A DNA stretch of 53,728 nucleotides, from contig CAYLKC010000002.1 of NCBI GenBank assembly GCA_964384095.1, positions 1 through 53,728 of the forward strand, in the 5' to 3' direction. The position numbers and the translations under genes were made by a program. This document shows, piece after piece, positions 7,676 to 16,122 of this stretch; position 1 is the first letter of the stretch, and each line of letters starts with the position of its first letter. The DNA comes from JAITWN01 sp964384095. GTDB taxonomy: Bacteria; Pseudomonadota; Gammaproteobacteria; SZUA-140. A model generated the notes under the pieces. It had not been told where the DNA came from, searched no databases, and saw nothing but the letters and a program-made list of their open reading frames with translations.

Positions 7676-8977
7676 CTACAGTCGGTACTCGACGTAGGCA
7701 TCCTCGCGGAGCCTGCGCAACCAGTCGGAGAATTCCTCTTCGGCCTTGCGCCGGTAGATCGATTCACGCGCCATCTCGCGCGAGAATTCCTCGGTGACGT
7801 CGCGCTCACGGCGGGCGATGATCTGCACCAGGTGCCAGCCGAACGGCGTCTGCACCGGTTCGCTGAGTTCGCCGATGGCAAGCCTGGCCATCGCCTGTTC
7901 GAATTCGGGGACCATCTCGCCGGGATTGACCCAGCCGAGATCCCCCCCGGTCGAGGCGCTGGCGACGTCGTCGGAATGGGCATGGGCGAGGTCGGCGAAG
8001 CTCGCGCCGGCGTCGATCCTGTCTTTCATCTCACGCAACAAGTCGAGCGCAGCCTCGTCGCTGAGCAGTTCGCCGGTTTCGACGAGGATGTGACGCGCCC
8101 GGGTCTGCGTCAGCACCCGGGTCTCACCCGAGCGATGCCCGTGCAAGCGGATGATATGGAAGCCGCTGCCGCTGCGGATCAGTTCGCTGATCTCGCCCGG
8201 CTGCATCTGCGGGGCGATCTCGGCGAACAGCGTCGGCAGTTCCGCGGCCTTGCGCCAGCCGAGATCGCCGCCGGACAGCGCCTGCTGGCCATCGGAGGAC
8301 GCGATTGCGACCTGGCTGAATTCCGTCCCTTCCCGGAGTCGGGCGAGGACCGCCTCGGCACGCTCGCGGGTTTCGCGCAGCTGCTCCGGGCTCGCGGCGT
8401 CCGGCGCGGCGATCAGGATATGGCCGAGGTGATATTCATCGGAACCCTGGCCCTGGCGCCGCTGGGTCGCGAGGAAGTGATCGACCTCCTGGTCGGTGAC
8501 GACGACGCGGTTGTCGACCTGCTGCTGGCGCAGACGGTGCAGGATCATCTCCTTGCGGATGTTCTCGCGGAACTTCGCGAAGTCGAAGCCTTCGTCCTGG
8601 AGCACGGCGCGAAATTCGGTCAGTGACAGGTTGTTCTGGGTGGCGATGCCGAGGATGGCCTGGTTGAGCGTGTCATCGTCGACGAGGATGCCGATGTCCC
8701 CGGCGAGCTGGAGCTGGATCTGTTCGAGCACCATGCGCTCGAGCACCTGCCGCTGCAGGATGTGCTCGGAGGGGGGGGTGATGCGCTGTTGCCGCAGTTG
8801 CGCCCGCACGGTGCGGACCTGCTCGGCCAGTTCGGTGCGTGAGATGATGTCGTTATCGACGATCGCAACGATGCGGTCGACCTCGACCGGCGCCGCGGAC
8901 GCAGCCACCGGCATGCCGGCAAGACAGAACAGGCAGAGCAGTGGCAGCAGGGCTGCGGGCAGGGTCGGGATTTTCAT
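7676..8977 (-). CDS. surA: Periplasmic chaperone and peptidyl-prolyl isomerase SurA
   Basis: SurA escorts unfolded outer-membrane proteins, LptD included, through the periplasm. A signal peptide (MKIPTLPAALLPLLCLFCLA, cleavage after ASA) precedes the N-terminal chaperone domain (VDRIVAIVDNDIISRTELAE) and two parvulin domains, at about residues 175-275 (YHLGHILIA) and 285-385 (ARHILVETGE), then a C-terminal helix. Length 433 aa is normal. Directly downstream of lptD, its main client. Confidence 0.97.
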   Translation of the reverse strand: MKIPTLPAALLPLLCLFCLAGMPVAASAAPVEVDRIVAIVDNDIISRTELAEQVRTVRAQLRQQRITPPSEHILQRQVLERMVLEQIQLQLAGDIGILVDDDTLNQAILGIATQNNLSLTEFRAVLQDEGFDFAKFRENIRKEMILHRLRQQQVDNRVVVTDQEVDHFLATQRRQGQGSDEYHLGHILIAAPDAASPEQLRETRERAEAVLARLREGTEFSQVAIASSDGQQALSGGDLGWRKAAELPTLFAEIAPQMQPGEISELIRSGSGFHIIRLHGHRSGETRVLTQTRARHILVETGELLSDEAALDLLREMKDRIDAGASFADLAHAHSDDVASASTGGDLGWVNPGEMVPEFEQAMARLAIGELSEPVQTPFGWHLVQIIARRERDVTEEFSREMARESIYRRKAEEEFSDWLRRLREDAYVEYRL

Positions 8978-9004
8978 GTGCTTGAGGCGGATGCCGGTTC
9001 AGGT

Positions 9005-11239
9005 TCAATAACGATAGCCAAGAATACCATGATCGAGCAGGCTTTCGAGGCTGGTGCCGATGCTGGTCAGCCCCTTGAGGTCGAACTGGAAATACAGGCT
9101 TCTGTCGGTGTTGCCGAAGTCGTCGTCGACGAAGCGGCGGCTGACGACACGCAGTCGCCAGCAACAACTTTGATACTCGAGACCGGCCAAAGTTTCGAGT
9201 ACGCGCTCGTCACGCAGCGAATAATTGTGACGCGCGATCAGGTGCCAGCGCGGGGTCAGCGGCCACAGCAGGGAGATGTCGGTCTGTTCCAGGGCGTCGT
9301 CGCGATAGCGGTAGGCCACGTTGAGGATGCTCCTCATTGCCGGCCGGTATTGCAGCCAGACGCCGCCCTTGTCGAATTTCCCCGTGTCCTCGCTGCGGCG
9401 TGCATCGAAGCGCAGGGACAGGCTCCGGGTCAGATTGGCCGTACCCTCGGCGACGATATCCGAGGTCTTTGACGTCTCGACGGGGTCCTGTGGCCGCAGC
9501 GTGACCTCGCGGTCCTCGAAGTAGAAGATCCGCCCGATGCCAAACTGCGCGCGCTGATTCGCGCTGGCGGCGTCGAGGTAACGCGTCGTGACCGCGACGC
9601 TGAGCTGGTTGGCGTCACCGACCCGGTCCGAGCCGTTGAAGCGATTGTCGCGGAACAGCTGGGTGAAATTGAAATCGGGCCTGCCGGTATCGAACAGTGG
9701 CAGTCCGGACTGGTCGCGATAGGGGACATAGAGATAGTACAGCCGCGGTTCCAGGGTCTGCAGCATGGGCCGGGAACCCCAGCGGGTGTCCCGCTCGAGA
9801 AAGACGCCGGTGTCGAAGGCGAAGACCGGCAGGGTACGGTCCGGCTGCGCGGCGTCTCCGCCCGGGGGGACAGGGCCGTCGTCGAGGCGGTATTGCGTAT
9901 GGCGCAATGTCAGCGTCGGTTGGGCATAGGCCGCCATCGAATAGAAAGGCAGGGTCAGGCCGGGTTGCACATCGAGGCGTCCGCCGGTGAGCCGCTGTTC
10001 GGGCACGTCGTGATCGAAGTTGACATAGCTGGTCACGAAACGCGGGTTGAGGCGGTTGCTGAATTCTGGGCGCTGGGTCCGGAACAGCAGGACCGGCAGC
10101 TGGCGATACGGGCGCCGGGCCGGCTGGATCAGGTCGTCGATGGTCTGGTAGGCCTGCAGCCGCGCCGAGGCCATCCACGCCTCGGCCTGGTAGTTCAACA
10201 CCGCGCGCTGCTCGAGATGGGTGACGCTGGCGATGCTGAGCGTATCGCCGAGGTCGCGGAAGTAGTCGCTGTCGGAGGCGCGGTTGAAGTCGAGGTCGAG
10301 GCTGAGACGCTCGCTTGGGCGGCCGAAGTGTCGGTAATTCAGCAGATAGCGATCGCGGTCGGCGAGGTCATCGCCGGGTAACCAGGTGGTCTCGATCTGG
10401 CCGCGACTCCTGCGATTCAGGTAGCGGAACTCGGTTTCGAGCATCTCCCCGCGTCGGCTGATGAAGCGCGGGGTCAGCGTGGCGTCGAAGCGCGGCGCGA
10501 GATTCAGGTAGTAAGGGGTCGCGATGTCTATACCGTTGCGCGAGGAGCTGCGCATGGTCGGACTCAGCAGCCCGGACTTGCGACGATCGTCAATCGGGAA
10601 GCTGAGATAGGGCGAATACAGGAACGGCACGCCCATGAACGACACCCTGACATGGCGCGCGGTACCGGTGCCGCGCGCCTGGTCGAGCCGCACGTGGCTG
10701 GAACGCAGCAGCCAGTCATTCCGGCCCGGATCGCAGGTCGTATAACGCATTTGCGACAACAGCGTCCGCTCCCGGTCCTCGAACTGGGCTCGCTCGGCCT
10801 CGCCGCGGGCGTGACGCTCATAGAGCAGAAAGCCGGCGTTATCGAGGTGGCCGCGATCGTCGTCGAGCCAGAATTCGCCGCGATCACCGTCGAGGACCAG
10901 GCCTTCGCGGATGACTCTGACATGGCCTTCGGCGCGCAGGAGTTCGCGCTCGCGGTCGTAGCTGGCCTGATCGGCCCTCAGTACGGTGCCGTCGCGGATC
11001 GCCTCGATCTCGCCGCGCAAGGCCAGTGTCGTGCGTCCAAGCACCCGCGCGTCGTCGGCGGACAGCAGTGTGACGCCTTCATGCCCGGGGCCGGGCAGCG
11101 ATTGCAGTTCCGGTGGCGCCGGGTATTGCGTGTGACACAGCCGCCAGTCCATCAACGGCTCCGGCGCCGGTTGCGCGAGCGCGGTGTTGCAGACGAGCAG
11201 CAGCGACAGGGCGAGCGGACGGGATGGGGATGCTGGCAA
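9005..11239 (-). CDS. lptD: LPS-assembly outer-membrane protein LptD
   Basis: LptD, with LptE, inserts lipopolysaccharide into the outer leaflet of the outer membrane. An N-terminal LptA-like beta-jellyroll (YDRERELLRAEGHVRVIREG) is followed by a large beta-barrel. The four cysteines expected for the rearranging disulfides are visible: WRLC, TTCDPG and the pair QSCCWRL near the C terminus. I choose the TTG at 11239 because it has a GGAAG sequence 7 nt upstream and gives a compact signal peptide (PASPSRPLALSLLLVCNTALA). An in-frame TTG at 11332 would add 31 non-hydrophobic residues. There is no in-frame ATG. First gene of the lptD-surA-pdxA-rsmA series. Confidence 0.93.
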   Translation of the reverse strand: MPASPSRPLALSLLLVCNTALAQPAPEPLMDWRLCHTQYPAPPELQSLPGPGHEGVTLLSADDARVLGRTTLALRGEIEAIRDGTVLRADQASYDRERELLRAEGHVRVIREGLVLDGDRGEFWLDDDRGHLDNAGFLLYERHARGEAERAQFEDRERTLLSQMRYTTCDPGRNDWLLRSSHVRLDQARGTGTARHVRVSFMGVPFLYSPYLSFPIDDRRKSGLLSPTMRSSSRNGIDIATPYYLNLAPRFDATLTPRFISRRGEMLETEFRYLNRRSRGQIETTWLPGDDLADRDRYLLNYRHFGRPSERLSLDLDFNRASDSDYFRDLGDTLSIASVTHLEQRAVLNYQAEAWMASARLQAYQTIDDLIQPARRPYRQLPVLLFRTQRPEFSNRLNPRFVTSYVNFDHDVPEQRLTGGRLDVQPGLTLPFYSMAAYAQPTLTLRHTQYRLDDGPVPPGGDAAQPDRTLPVFAFDTGVFLERDTRWGSRPMLQTLEPRLYYLYVPYRDQSGLPLFDTGRPDFNFTQLFRDNRFNGSDRVGDANQLSVAVTTRYLDAASANQRAQFGIGRIFYFEDREVTLRPQDPVETSKTSDIVAEGTANLTRSLSLRFDARRSEDTGKFDKGGVWLQYRPAMRSILNVAYRYRDDALEQTDISLLWPLTPRWHLIARHNYSLRDERVLETLAGLEYQSCCWRLRVVSRRFVDDDFGNTDRSLYFQFDLKGLTSIGTSLESLLDHGILGYRY

Positions 11240-11503
11240 GGTGCGCTTCCGGGATGCCGGCCGCCGGCCGGGCTGTGTTTTTTCTCGTTCCGTCAGCGCC
11301 TTATTGTTGTTGATTTGGCGGAATCCTGTCAAACCGCGCCCCGGCGCCGGTGTGCCGGGCGATTTGTGACGGCCGTCGCATCAGTCTCGTGCGGCCTTCA
11401 CGAATCCGGCATCCGGATTGGCGCGGCCCCGGGCCGTACCGATATTCTCAAACAGAGTCGGCGGAAGCATCCGTCGCCACGGATTTCCGGAGGCAAGCAG
11501 CTC

Positions 11504-12439
11504 ATGAGCGCATCCCCACAACCAGGCGTCGCGGACAGGGTCCAGCCCCCGGTCCGCCAGGTCCCGCGCGGTAACGGCCCCCTGCTCGATATCCGGGGGC
11601 GCATTAAGCGGCTCGACAAGCTGCCGCCGATGCCGGAGATGACGCACAAGATCCTGCGGCTGAGCGCGAATCCCGATGCCAACGTCAAGGAGCTGGTCGC
11701 AATCGTCGAACTCGACCCGAGTCTTGCCGCCCAGGTCATGCGCTACGCGAGTTCGCCGTTCTTCAGCTACCAGGGCAAAGTCGAGTCGGTGCATACCGCG
11801 ATCACGCGTGTGCTCGGCTATAACACCGTGCTGAATCTCGCGCTCGGCGCCACCGCCGCGCGTGCGTTCAAGGTGCCGCGCAATGTCCCGCTGGGGCTCG
11901 ACAGCTTCTGGCGCCATGCGATCTACAGCGCAGCCCTGGTCCAGGCGCTCAGCAATGCCGTACCCAAGGAGTCACGCCCACCCGCGGGGCTCGCCTACCT
12001 TGCCGGTCTGTTACACAACTTTGGCCACCTGCTGCTCGGTCACATCTTCCGGCAGGAATTCCTGGTCCTGAACAAGTTCATCAGCAGATATCCCGACAAG
12101 CCGATCGAGCTGATCGAACAACGCGTCCTCGGCGCCGATCACGGCGCGATCGGCGCCTGGCTGATGGAGGCGTGGCGGTTACCGGAGGAGATTGTCATCG
12201 CGACGCGTGAACATCACAACGAGTGTTACCACGACATTCACGCGGTCTATCCACAGCTGGTCTTTCTCGCCGATCGCCTGCTCAAGGCGCATGGTATCGG
12301 CGATGCACCCGACGACCAGGTCCCGCAGGCAATCTACGATACGCTCGAGATCGGTGAGTACCAGGCCAAGGCAATTACTGCGAAGGTGATGGAAGGCGCC
12401 GGCGGTCTCGAGGTCATGGCCAGCAACTTCGCCGCCTGA
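11504..12439 (+). CDS. HDOD-domain protein
   Basis: The protein consists mainly of one HDOD domain, a relative of HD phosphohydrolases found in signalling and motility regulators, usually with incomplete metal ligands. Signs are LPPMPEMTHKILRLSANPDA, the helical ELDPSLAAQVMRYA, ITRVLGYNTVLNLALG and the LLHNFGHLLLGH segment, followed by an HD-like REHHNECYH. There is no GGDEF, EAL or receiver domain, so it is a stand-alone HDOD protein of 311 aa. The ATG is preceded by CCGGAGGCAAG. It is divergent from lptD and convergent with the rhodanese-MoeB gene. Target unknown. Confidence 0.88.
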   Translation: MSASPQPGVADRVQPPVRQVPRGNGPLLDIRGRIKRLDKLPPMPEMTHKILRLSANPDANVKELVAIVELDPSLAAQVMRYASSPFFSYQGKVESVHTAITRVLGYNTVLNLALGATAARAFKVPRNVPLGLDSFWRHAIYSAALVQALSNAVPKESRPPAGLAYLAGLLHNFGHLLLGHIFRQEFLVLNKFISRYPDKPIELIEQRVLGADHGAIGAWLMEAWRLPEEIVIATREHHNECYHDIHAVYPQLVFLADRLLKAHGIGDAPDDQVPQAIYDTLEIGEYQAKAITAKVMEGAGGLEVMASNFAA

Positions 12440-12457
12440 GATCCTCCAGGCGGGGTG

Positions 12458-12512
12458 TCGGGGTCAGGCCCGGATCTCCCGGCCCTGACCCCGATCAGGT
12501 CGCGGCCTGATC
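12458..12512. terminator. Convergent hairpin pair, possible bidirectional terminator
   Basis: Between the ends of the HDOD and moeB genes, an 11-bp stem (TCGGGGTCAGG at 12458-12468 with its complement at 12484-12494) is followed by a second stem GATCAGG/CCTGATC (12493-12499, 12506-12512) that reaches the moeB stop codon. No T tract follows, so intrinsic termination is uncertain. It lacks the core of the repeat family found in other convergent gaps. Confidence 0.45.
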
Positions 12513-13677
12513 AGGCCGAGGCGCAGACCTGGGCATAGTCCTGGTAGCCCGGGAATTCCCTGCCTTCACCGCAGTAGCGGCAATTCGGATTCTTGCGCAC
12601 CTTCATCTCGGTGAACTGGCCCGACAGCGCGTCGTAATGGGTCATGCGCCCGACCAGCGGTTCGCCGATGTCGAGCAGGATCTTGACGGTCTCGACCGCC
12701 TGCAGCAGGCCGAGCGTTCCGGGCATGACGCCGAGTACACCGGCCTCGGCGCATGAAGGCGCGAATTCGGGCGGCGGCGGCTCCGGGAACATGCAGCGGT
12801 AACATCCCCCCTTGACCTTTTCGTAGGCCGGCCAGAACACGGTGATCTGGCCCTCGAAGCGGTAGACCGCGGCGTGGACGTTCGGCTTGCCCAGCTTCAC
12901 GCAGGCGTCGTTGATCAGGTAGCGCGTCGCGAGATTGTCGGAGCCATCGACGATGACGTCGTAGTCATCGAAGATTTCCTCGACATTGCTGCTCTCGATA
13001 TGGGTCTGGTAGGTCCGCACCGTGATCCTGGGATTCAGCTGCTCCAGCGCGATGCGCGCCGATTCGACCTTCGGCATGCCGACCCGCGCTTCCGTATGCA
13101 GGATCTGGCGTTGCAGGTTGCTGCGGTCGACGACGTCATGATCGACGAGGCCGATCGTGCCGACGCCGGCGGCGGCGAGGTAATAGGCCGATGGTGAGCC
13201 GAGCCCGCCGGCGCCGATCAGCAGCACCTTGCTGCCGAGCAGCTTGAGCTGGCCGGCCTCGCCGACATCGGGCATCAGCAGGTGGCGGGAGTAACGCTCG
13301 CGCGCCTCGGCGTCGAGGGTCGGCGGGACTTCAAAGGGATGACCTTCGTTCTTCCAGCGACTGAAGCCGCCCTTGACCGAGCGCACGTCACGGTAGCCGA
13401 GGCGCTTGAGGTCCTCGGCGGCGAACAGCGAGCGGACTCCGCCGGCGCACATCACCAGCACCGGGGCGTCGAAGTCCGGCACGGCGTCCTCGATTCGCAA
13501 TTCGAGAAAACCGCGACCGAGGCGGTGGGCGTCGGTCGGGCTGCCCTGGGCGACCTCATCGGTGTCGCGGACGTCAATCAGTGCGGCTCCCTGCCTCTGC
13601 ATCGCCAGTGCCTCCGCTGGCGTGATCTCGGGAATCGCGTCACGCAATTCCGCCAGTCGACGATCTTTGGCCTTCAT
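12511..13677 (-). CDS. moeB: Rhodanese-MoeB/ThiF fusion, molybdopterin-synthase adenylyltransferase
   Basis: Residues about 15-115 form a rhodanese domain with active-site loop MCAGGVRS (Cys persulfide site). Residues about 125-388 form an E1-like adenylyltransferase: nucleotide loop GAGGLGSPSAYYLAAAGVG, the Arg-containing RSNLQRQILH, DGSDNLATRYLIND, and zinc ligands CYRC and CRYC. It would adenylate the C-terminal Gly-Gly of MoaD (and possibly ThiS) and may supply sulfur itself. Here the rhodanese is N-terminal, the reverse of human MOCS3; I recall this order in gammaproteobacteria. A shorter MoeB lies upstream on the same strand and moaACDE lies nearby on the other strand. Confidence 0.92.
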   Translation of the reverse strand: MKAKDRRLAELRDAIPEITPAEALAMQRQGAALIDVRDTDEVAQGSPTDAHRLGRGFLELRIEDAVPDFDAPVLVMCAGGVRSLFAAEDLKRLGYRDVRSVKGGFSRWKNEGHPFEVPPTLDAEARERYSRHLLMPDVGEAGQLKLLGSKVLLIGAGGLGSPSAYYLAAAGVGTIGLVDHDVVDRSNLQRQILHTEARVGMPKVESARIALEQLNPRITVRTYQTHIESSNVEEIFDDYDVIVDGSDNLATRYLINDACVKLGKPNVHAAVYRFEGQITVFWPAYEKVKGGCYRCMFPEPPPPEFAPSCAEAGVLGVMPGTLGLLQAVETVKILLDIGEPLVGRMTHYDALSGQFTEMKVRKNPNCRYCGEGREFPGYQDYAQVCASA

Positions 13678-13788
13678 GTCACCTCCGAGCCGGATATGTC
13701 GGGTGCAGAGCGGGTTGCCGGCGGTTGCGCCGGTGCCCCGGTTTGCGGGTCTGGGCGTTTCATAAAAAAGTTCTGCGAGGACGGATAA

Positions 13789-14544
13789 TTATACATTATG
13801 ACGATCGCATTGGGGATCCTTGGCCAGCGCGGACTGCCGCCAGCTCATCGCCGCAGCGTCGATACGCGTCAGGCGCCCGCAAAGGGTATCGCCCAGGTCG
13901 AGCAGGACCTTGAGGGCCTCTGTCGCCATGATGCAGCCGACGATCCCGGCGAGCGGCGCCAGTACGCCGGCCGCGGCACAGCTTTCGTCGAGGGCATCGC
14001 GCTCGCGCTCCGGATACAGACAGGCAAGGCAGGGGCTGTCCGGGCGGCGGAAATCGAAGGTCGAGGCCTGGCCCTGCAGGCGGATCACCGCCCCCCAGAC
14101 CAGCGGCACGCGGGCCGCGGCGCAGGCCCGGTTGATCGCGAAGCGGCTGTCGAAGTTGTCGGTGGCGTCGAGTACCACATCGGTATTGGTCACCGCCCGC
14201 GCGAGCGCCTCGCCGTCGAGGCGATTCGCGATCGTGACGAGTTCGATCCCGGGATTCAGCGCATGCAGACGATCGCGCGCGGAGGCGGTCTTGGCTCGCC
14301 CCAGGTCGGCGGTCGAGTGCAGGATCTGGCGCTGGAGATTGCCGGCCTCGACCTCGTCGTGATCGCAGAGCACGAGGCGACCGACGCCGCTGGCGGCCAG
14401 ATAGAGCGCAGCCGGTGAACCCAGTCCGCCGAGACCGATGATCAGCGCGGTGGCGCCCAGCAGCCGCTCCTGCCCCGCGATATCGATCTGCGGGAGCAGG
14501 AGGTGACGGCTATAGCGCTGGAGTTGTTCGCGGTCCAGGTCGAT
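13789..14544 (-). CDS. Second MoeB/HesA-type adenylyltransferase with apparent ATC start
   Basis: A 251-residue E1-like enzyme of normal MoeB length. From the proposed start it reads LDREQLQRYSRHLLLPQID, then GLGGLGSPAALYLAASGVG (ATP loop), EAGNLQRQILH and DATDNFDSRFAINRA. The first zinc pair is CLAC; the second, usually CxxC, is CDRH at the very C terminus, so one ligand may be His. No ATG, GTG or TTG exists between the in-frame TGA (shared with the kelch stop) and the conserved N terminus; ATC at 14544, 4 nt after a G-rich stretch, is at the right place. An ATG start would begin inside the ATP-binding domain. It lies 12 nt after the kelch gene. Confidence 0.83.
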   Translation of the reverse strand: MDLDREQLQRYSRHLLLPQIDIAGQERLLGATALIIGLGGLGSPAALYLAASGVGRLVLCDHDEVEAGNLQRQILHSTADLGRAKTASARDRLHALNPGIELVTIANRLDGEALARAVTNTDVVLDATDNFDSRFAINRACAAARVPLVWGAVIRLQGQASTFDFRRPDSPCLACLYPERERDALDESCAAAGVLAPLAGIVGCIMATEALKVLLDLGDTLCGRLTRIDAAAMSWRQSALAKDPQCDRHNV

Positions 14545-14556
14545 GCGACCCCGCTG

Positions 14557-15492
14557 TCAGAAGCTGTAGGAGAAAAAGCAGTCCTGCGGCGTGCGACCGT
14601 CGTCCGCCCAGCCGCCGAGCAGGTAGATCGTGTTGTCGATGACGCCGACGCCCATCGCGCACAATGGCTGGGGGATCGGCGGCAGGATATGCCACTTGTC
14701 CGTGGCGGTGTCGTGGAAGGCGCAGTGGTCGCTGATGCCATCACCGCTGTAGCCCCCGAAGATGAACAGCCGTCCGGCGGCCAGGCAGGCCCCGGCCCCG
14801 GCCGCGGTCCACGGCAGGGTCAGTTGTTCGCGCGTCCACCGCCCCGTCTCCGGGTCGTAGGCCTCGATGTGGTCGAAATTGTTGAAACCCTCGGGGGTAA
14901 ACGCGACGCCGCCCATGGTCAGGATGCGGTCATCGACGACCACCGCGTCGAGCGCGAAACGCGGCGTCGGCAGCGGGGCGATCTCCTCCCACCGACCGGT
15001 CTCCAGGTTCAGCCGTTCGCAGAAATCGAAGCCCGGATCGGTCTTCGGCCCGGAGGTCGTCGCGTCGGGGTGATGTCCGCCGAGTATGTAGATATGGCCG
15101 TCGAGCAGGGCGCCGGCCGGGTAGTCATGCGGCATCAGCATGTCGGGACCGGACTCCCAGCGGTCCTCGCCGGGATAGTAGATCTCGGTCGTGCGCAGGA
15201 AACGGAAGGTGCCGTTCTCCTGCTTGAAGCCGCCGCCGATGATGTAGATCGCGTCACCGACGGTGCGCGCGATCGCCCCGGAGCGGTAGGTCGGCATATC
15301 GGCCCCTCGCTCCCAGCGGTCGCGTGCGGGATCGTAAATAATTACGGAATTCAGACTCTTGAAGTTTGGCCCGCCGCCGCCGAAACCGTAGATGCGACCG
15401 TTCCAGGTGGCCGTCGGGCAATGCGAGCGGGCGACGGGGAGGGCGGGCTTGCGGGTCCAGGCGCCATTGAGGCAGTCGTCAGCAGTCTTCAT
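14557..15492 (-). CDS. Kelch-repeat beta-propeller protein
   Basis: A 311-residue protein made almost entirely of kelch blades. Each has a GG pair followed later by Tyr and Trp, for example RIYGFGGGGPN...YDPARDRWERG, AIYIIGGGF...YYPGEDRWESG, HIYILGGHH, RLFIFGGYSG and TIYLLGGWAD. No signal peptide is visible, so it is probably cytoplasmic. Propellers of this kind bind proteins or carbohydrates; sialate mutarotases (NanM) are one relative but are exported. It lies immediately upstream of, and very likely cotranscribed with, the smaller moeB. Whether it takes part in cofactor synthesis is unknown. Confidence 0.85.
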   Translation of the reverse strand: MKTADDCLNGAWTRKPALPVARSHCPTATWNGRIYGFGGGGPNFKSLNSVIIYDPARDRWERGADMPTYRSGAIARTVGDAIYIIGGGFKQENGTFRFLRTTEIYYPGEDRWESGPDMLMPHDYPAGALLDGHIYILGGHHPDATTSGPKTDPGFDFCERLNLETGRWEEIAPLPTPRFALDAVVVDDRILTMGGVAFTPEGFNNFDHIEAYDPETGRWTREQLTLPWTAAGAGACLAAGRLFIFGGYSGDGISDHCAFHDTATDKWHILPPIPQPLCAMGVGVIDNTIYLLGGWADDGRTPQDCFFSYSF

Positions 15493-15749
15493 AGGGTGTC
15501 CAGCGCTCTTGTTATGGCGGATCGCATGCGAAGGGGGTCAATACATCCGCGTCGGGGTCGATAAGTGAGAATGAAGGTCGGTCATTGTCCGATGATTTGG
15601 CCGGCGACGGCAAGCGGCGCGTCAGCGATCGCCGGGGCGCAACGGTAAGCAAAGTTATCAGAAACATATGAATATTGCGCTGGGCACAGGCATTGCGGGG
15701 AGGAGTGTGATTCCGTTCCGGTTCCTATTATGTTATGCTTTTGCGACGG
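15493..15749. other. Intergenic region between kelch gene and moaA leader
   Basis: This is the first part of the 630-bp gap between the divergent kelch and moaA genes. It must contain the promoters for both directions. An AT-rich stretch at 15729-15741 (TATTATGTTATGC) just before the structured leader is a possible -10 region for moaA, without a clear -35 box. I see no gene and no exact repeat here. Confidence 0.5.
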
Positions 15750-16030
15750 TAGACCCGGTCCGAAGTGGAGTGGGTCTAGCGGTGAAAACAGGCCTCCGGA
15801 GACGGGGGCCCTCTTCCAGCAAGGGCATGCGACCTGGGGTCATACGCACCCCGATCACCACGTTACGGACGACCGGGTGGACTGGACGTTCCACCTCAGT
15901 TCGGTTGAGGTTCAGGGACGATTCAGGTCATCACCTGGGTGATGAGGTGACGCGCGCAGGCGGGTCCCCGCGGGACGACAGGGCTGGCGATGGCGATGAG
16001 CGCAAGCTGTTGTTCGCGACCTGATCCTGA
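15750..16030 (+). ncRNA. Candidate structured leader RNA upstream of moaA
   Basis: About 280 nt before moaA contain many short helices on the plus strand: a 7-bp stem at 15750-15756/15772-15778, GGCCTCC with GGGGGCC at 15791-15797/15804-15810, CCCT/AGGG next to it, GTGGA/TCCAC near 15877-15893, TCATCAC with GTGATGA at 15928-15934/15939-15945, and GTCCC/GGGAC further on. Open frames across it look non-coding. Known molybdenum-cofactor (moco) leader RNAs lie upstream of moaA in gammaproteobacteria, so this could be one; I could not confirm the moco consensus by eye. Confidence 0.4.
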
Positions 16031-16122
16031 CAAATCCGGTCAACTATATTCTTTAGCTTTGGGTCGTTTGACAGAGTAGTTCAGGCGAAGCAGCAATAAA
16101 GAAGCCCTCGAGGAGAATCGTC

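Noticed and set aside
11240..11332. TTG at 11332 as the lptD start
   Set aside because: It adds 31 non-hydrophobic residues before the signal peptide and has no ribosome-binding site; its TTGACA may instead be a -35 box. The TTG at 11239 has GGAAG upstream. Not settled without experiment.
12458..12512. Hairpins after the HDOD gene as a further member of the repeat family
   Set aside because: The stems are short and the core with CATCC(A/C)TG motifs is absent.
15668..16024. 118-codon open frame in the moaA leader
   Set aside because: Composition is Arg/Thr/Gly-rich without a domain, there is no ribosome-binding site, and the region folds into many short stems; better read as untranslated RNA.
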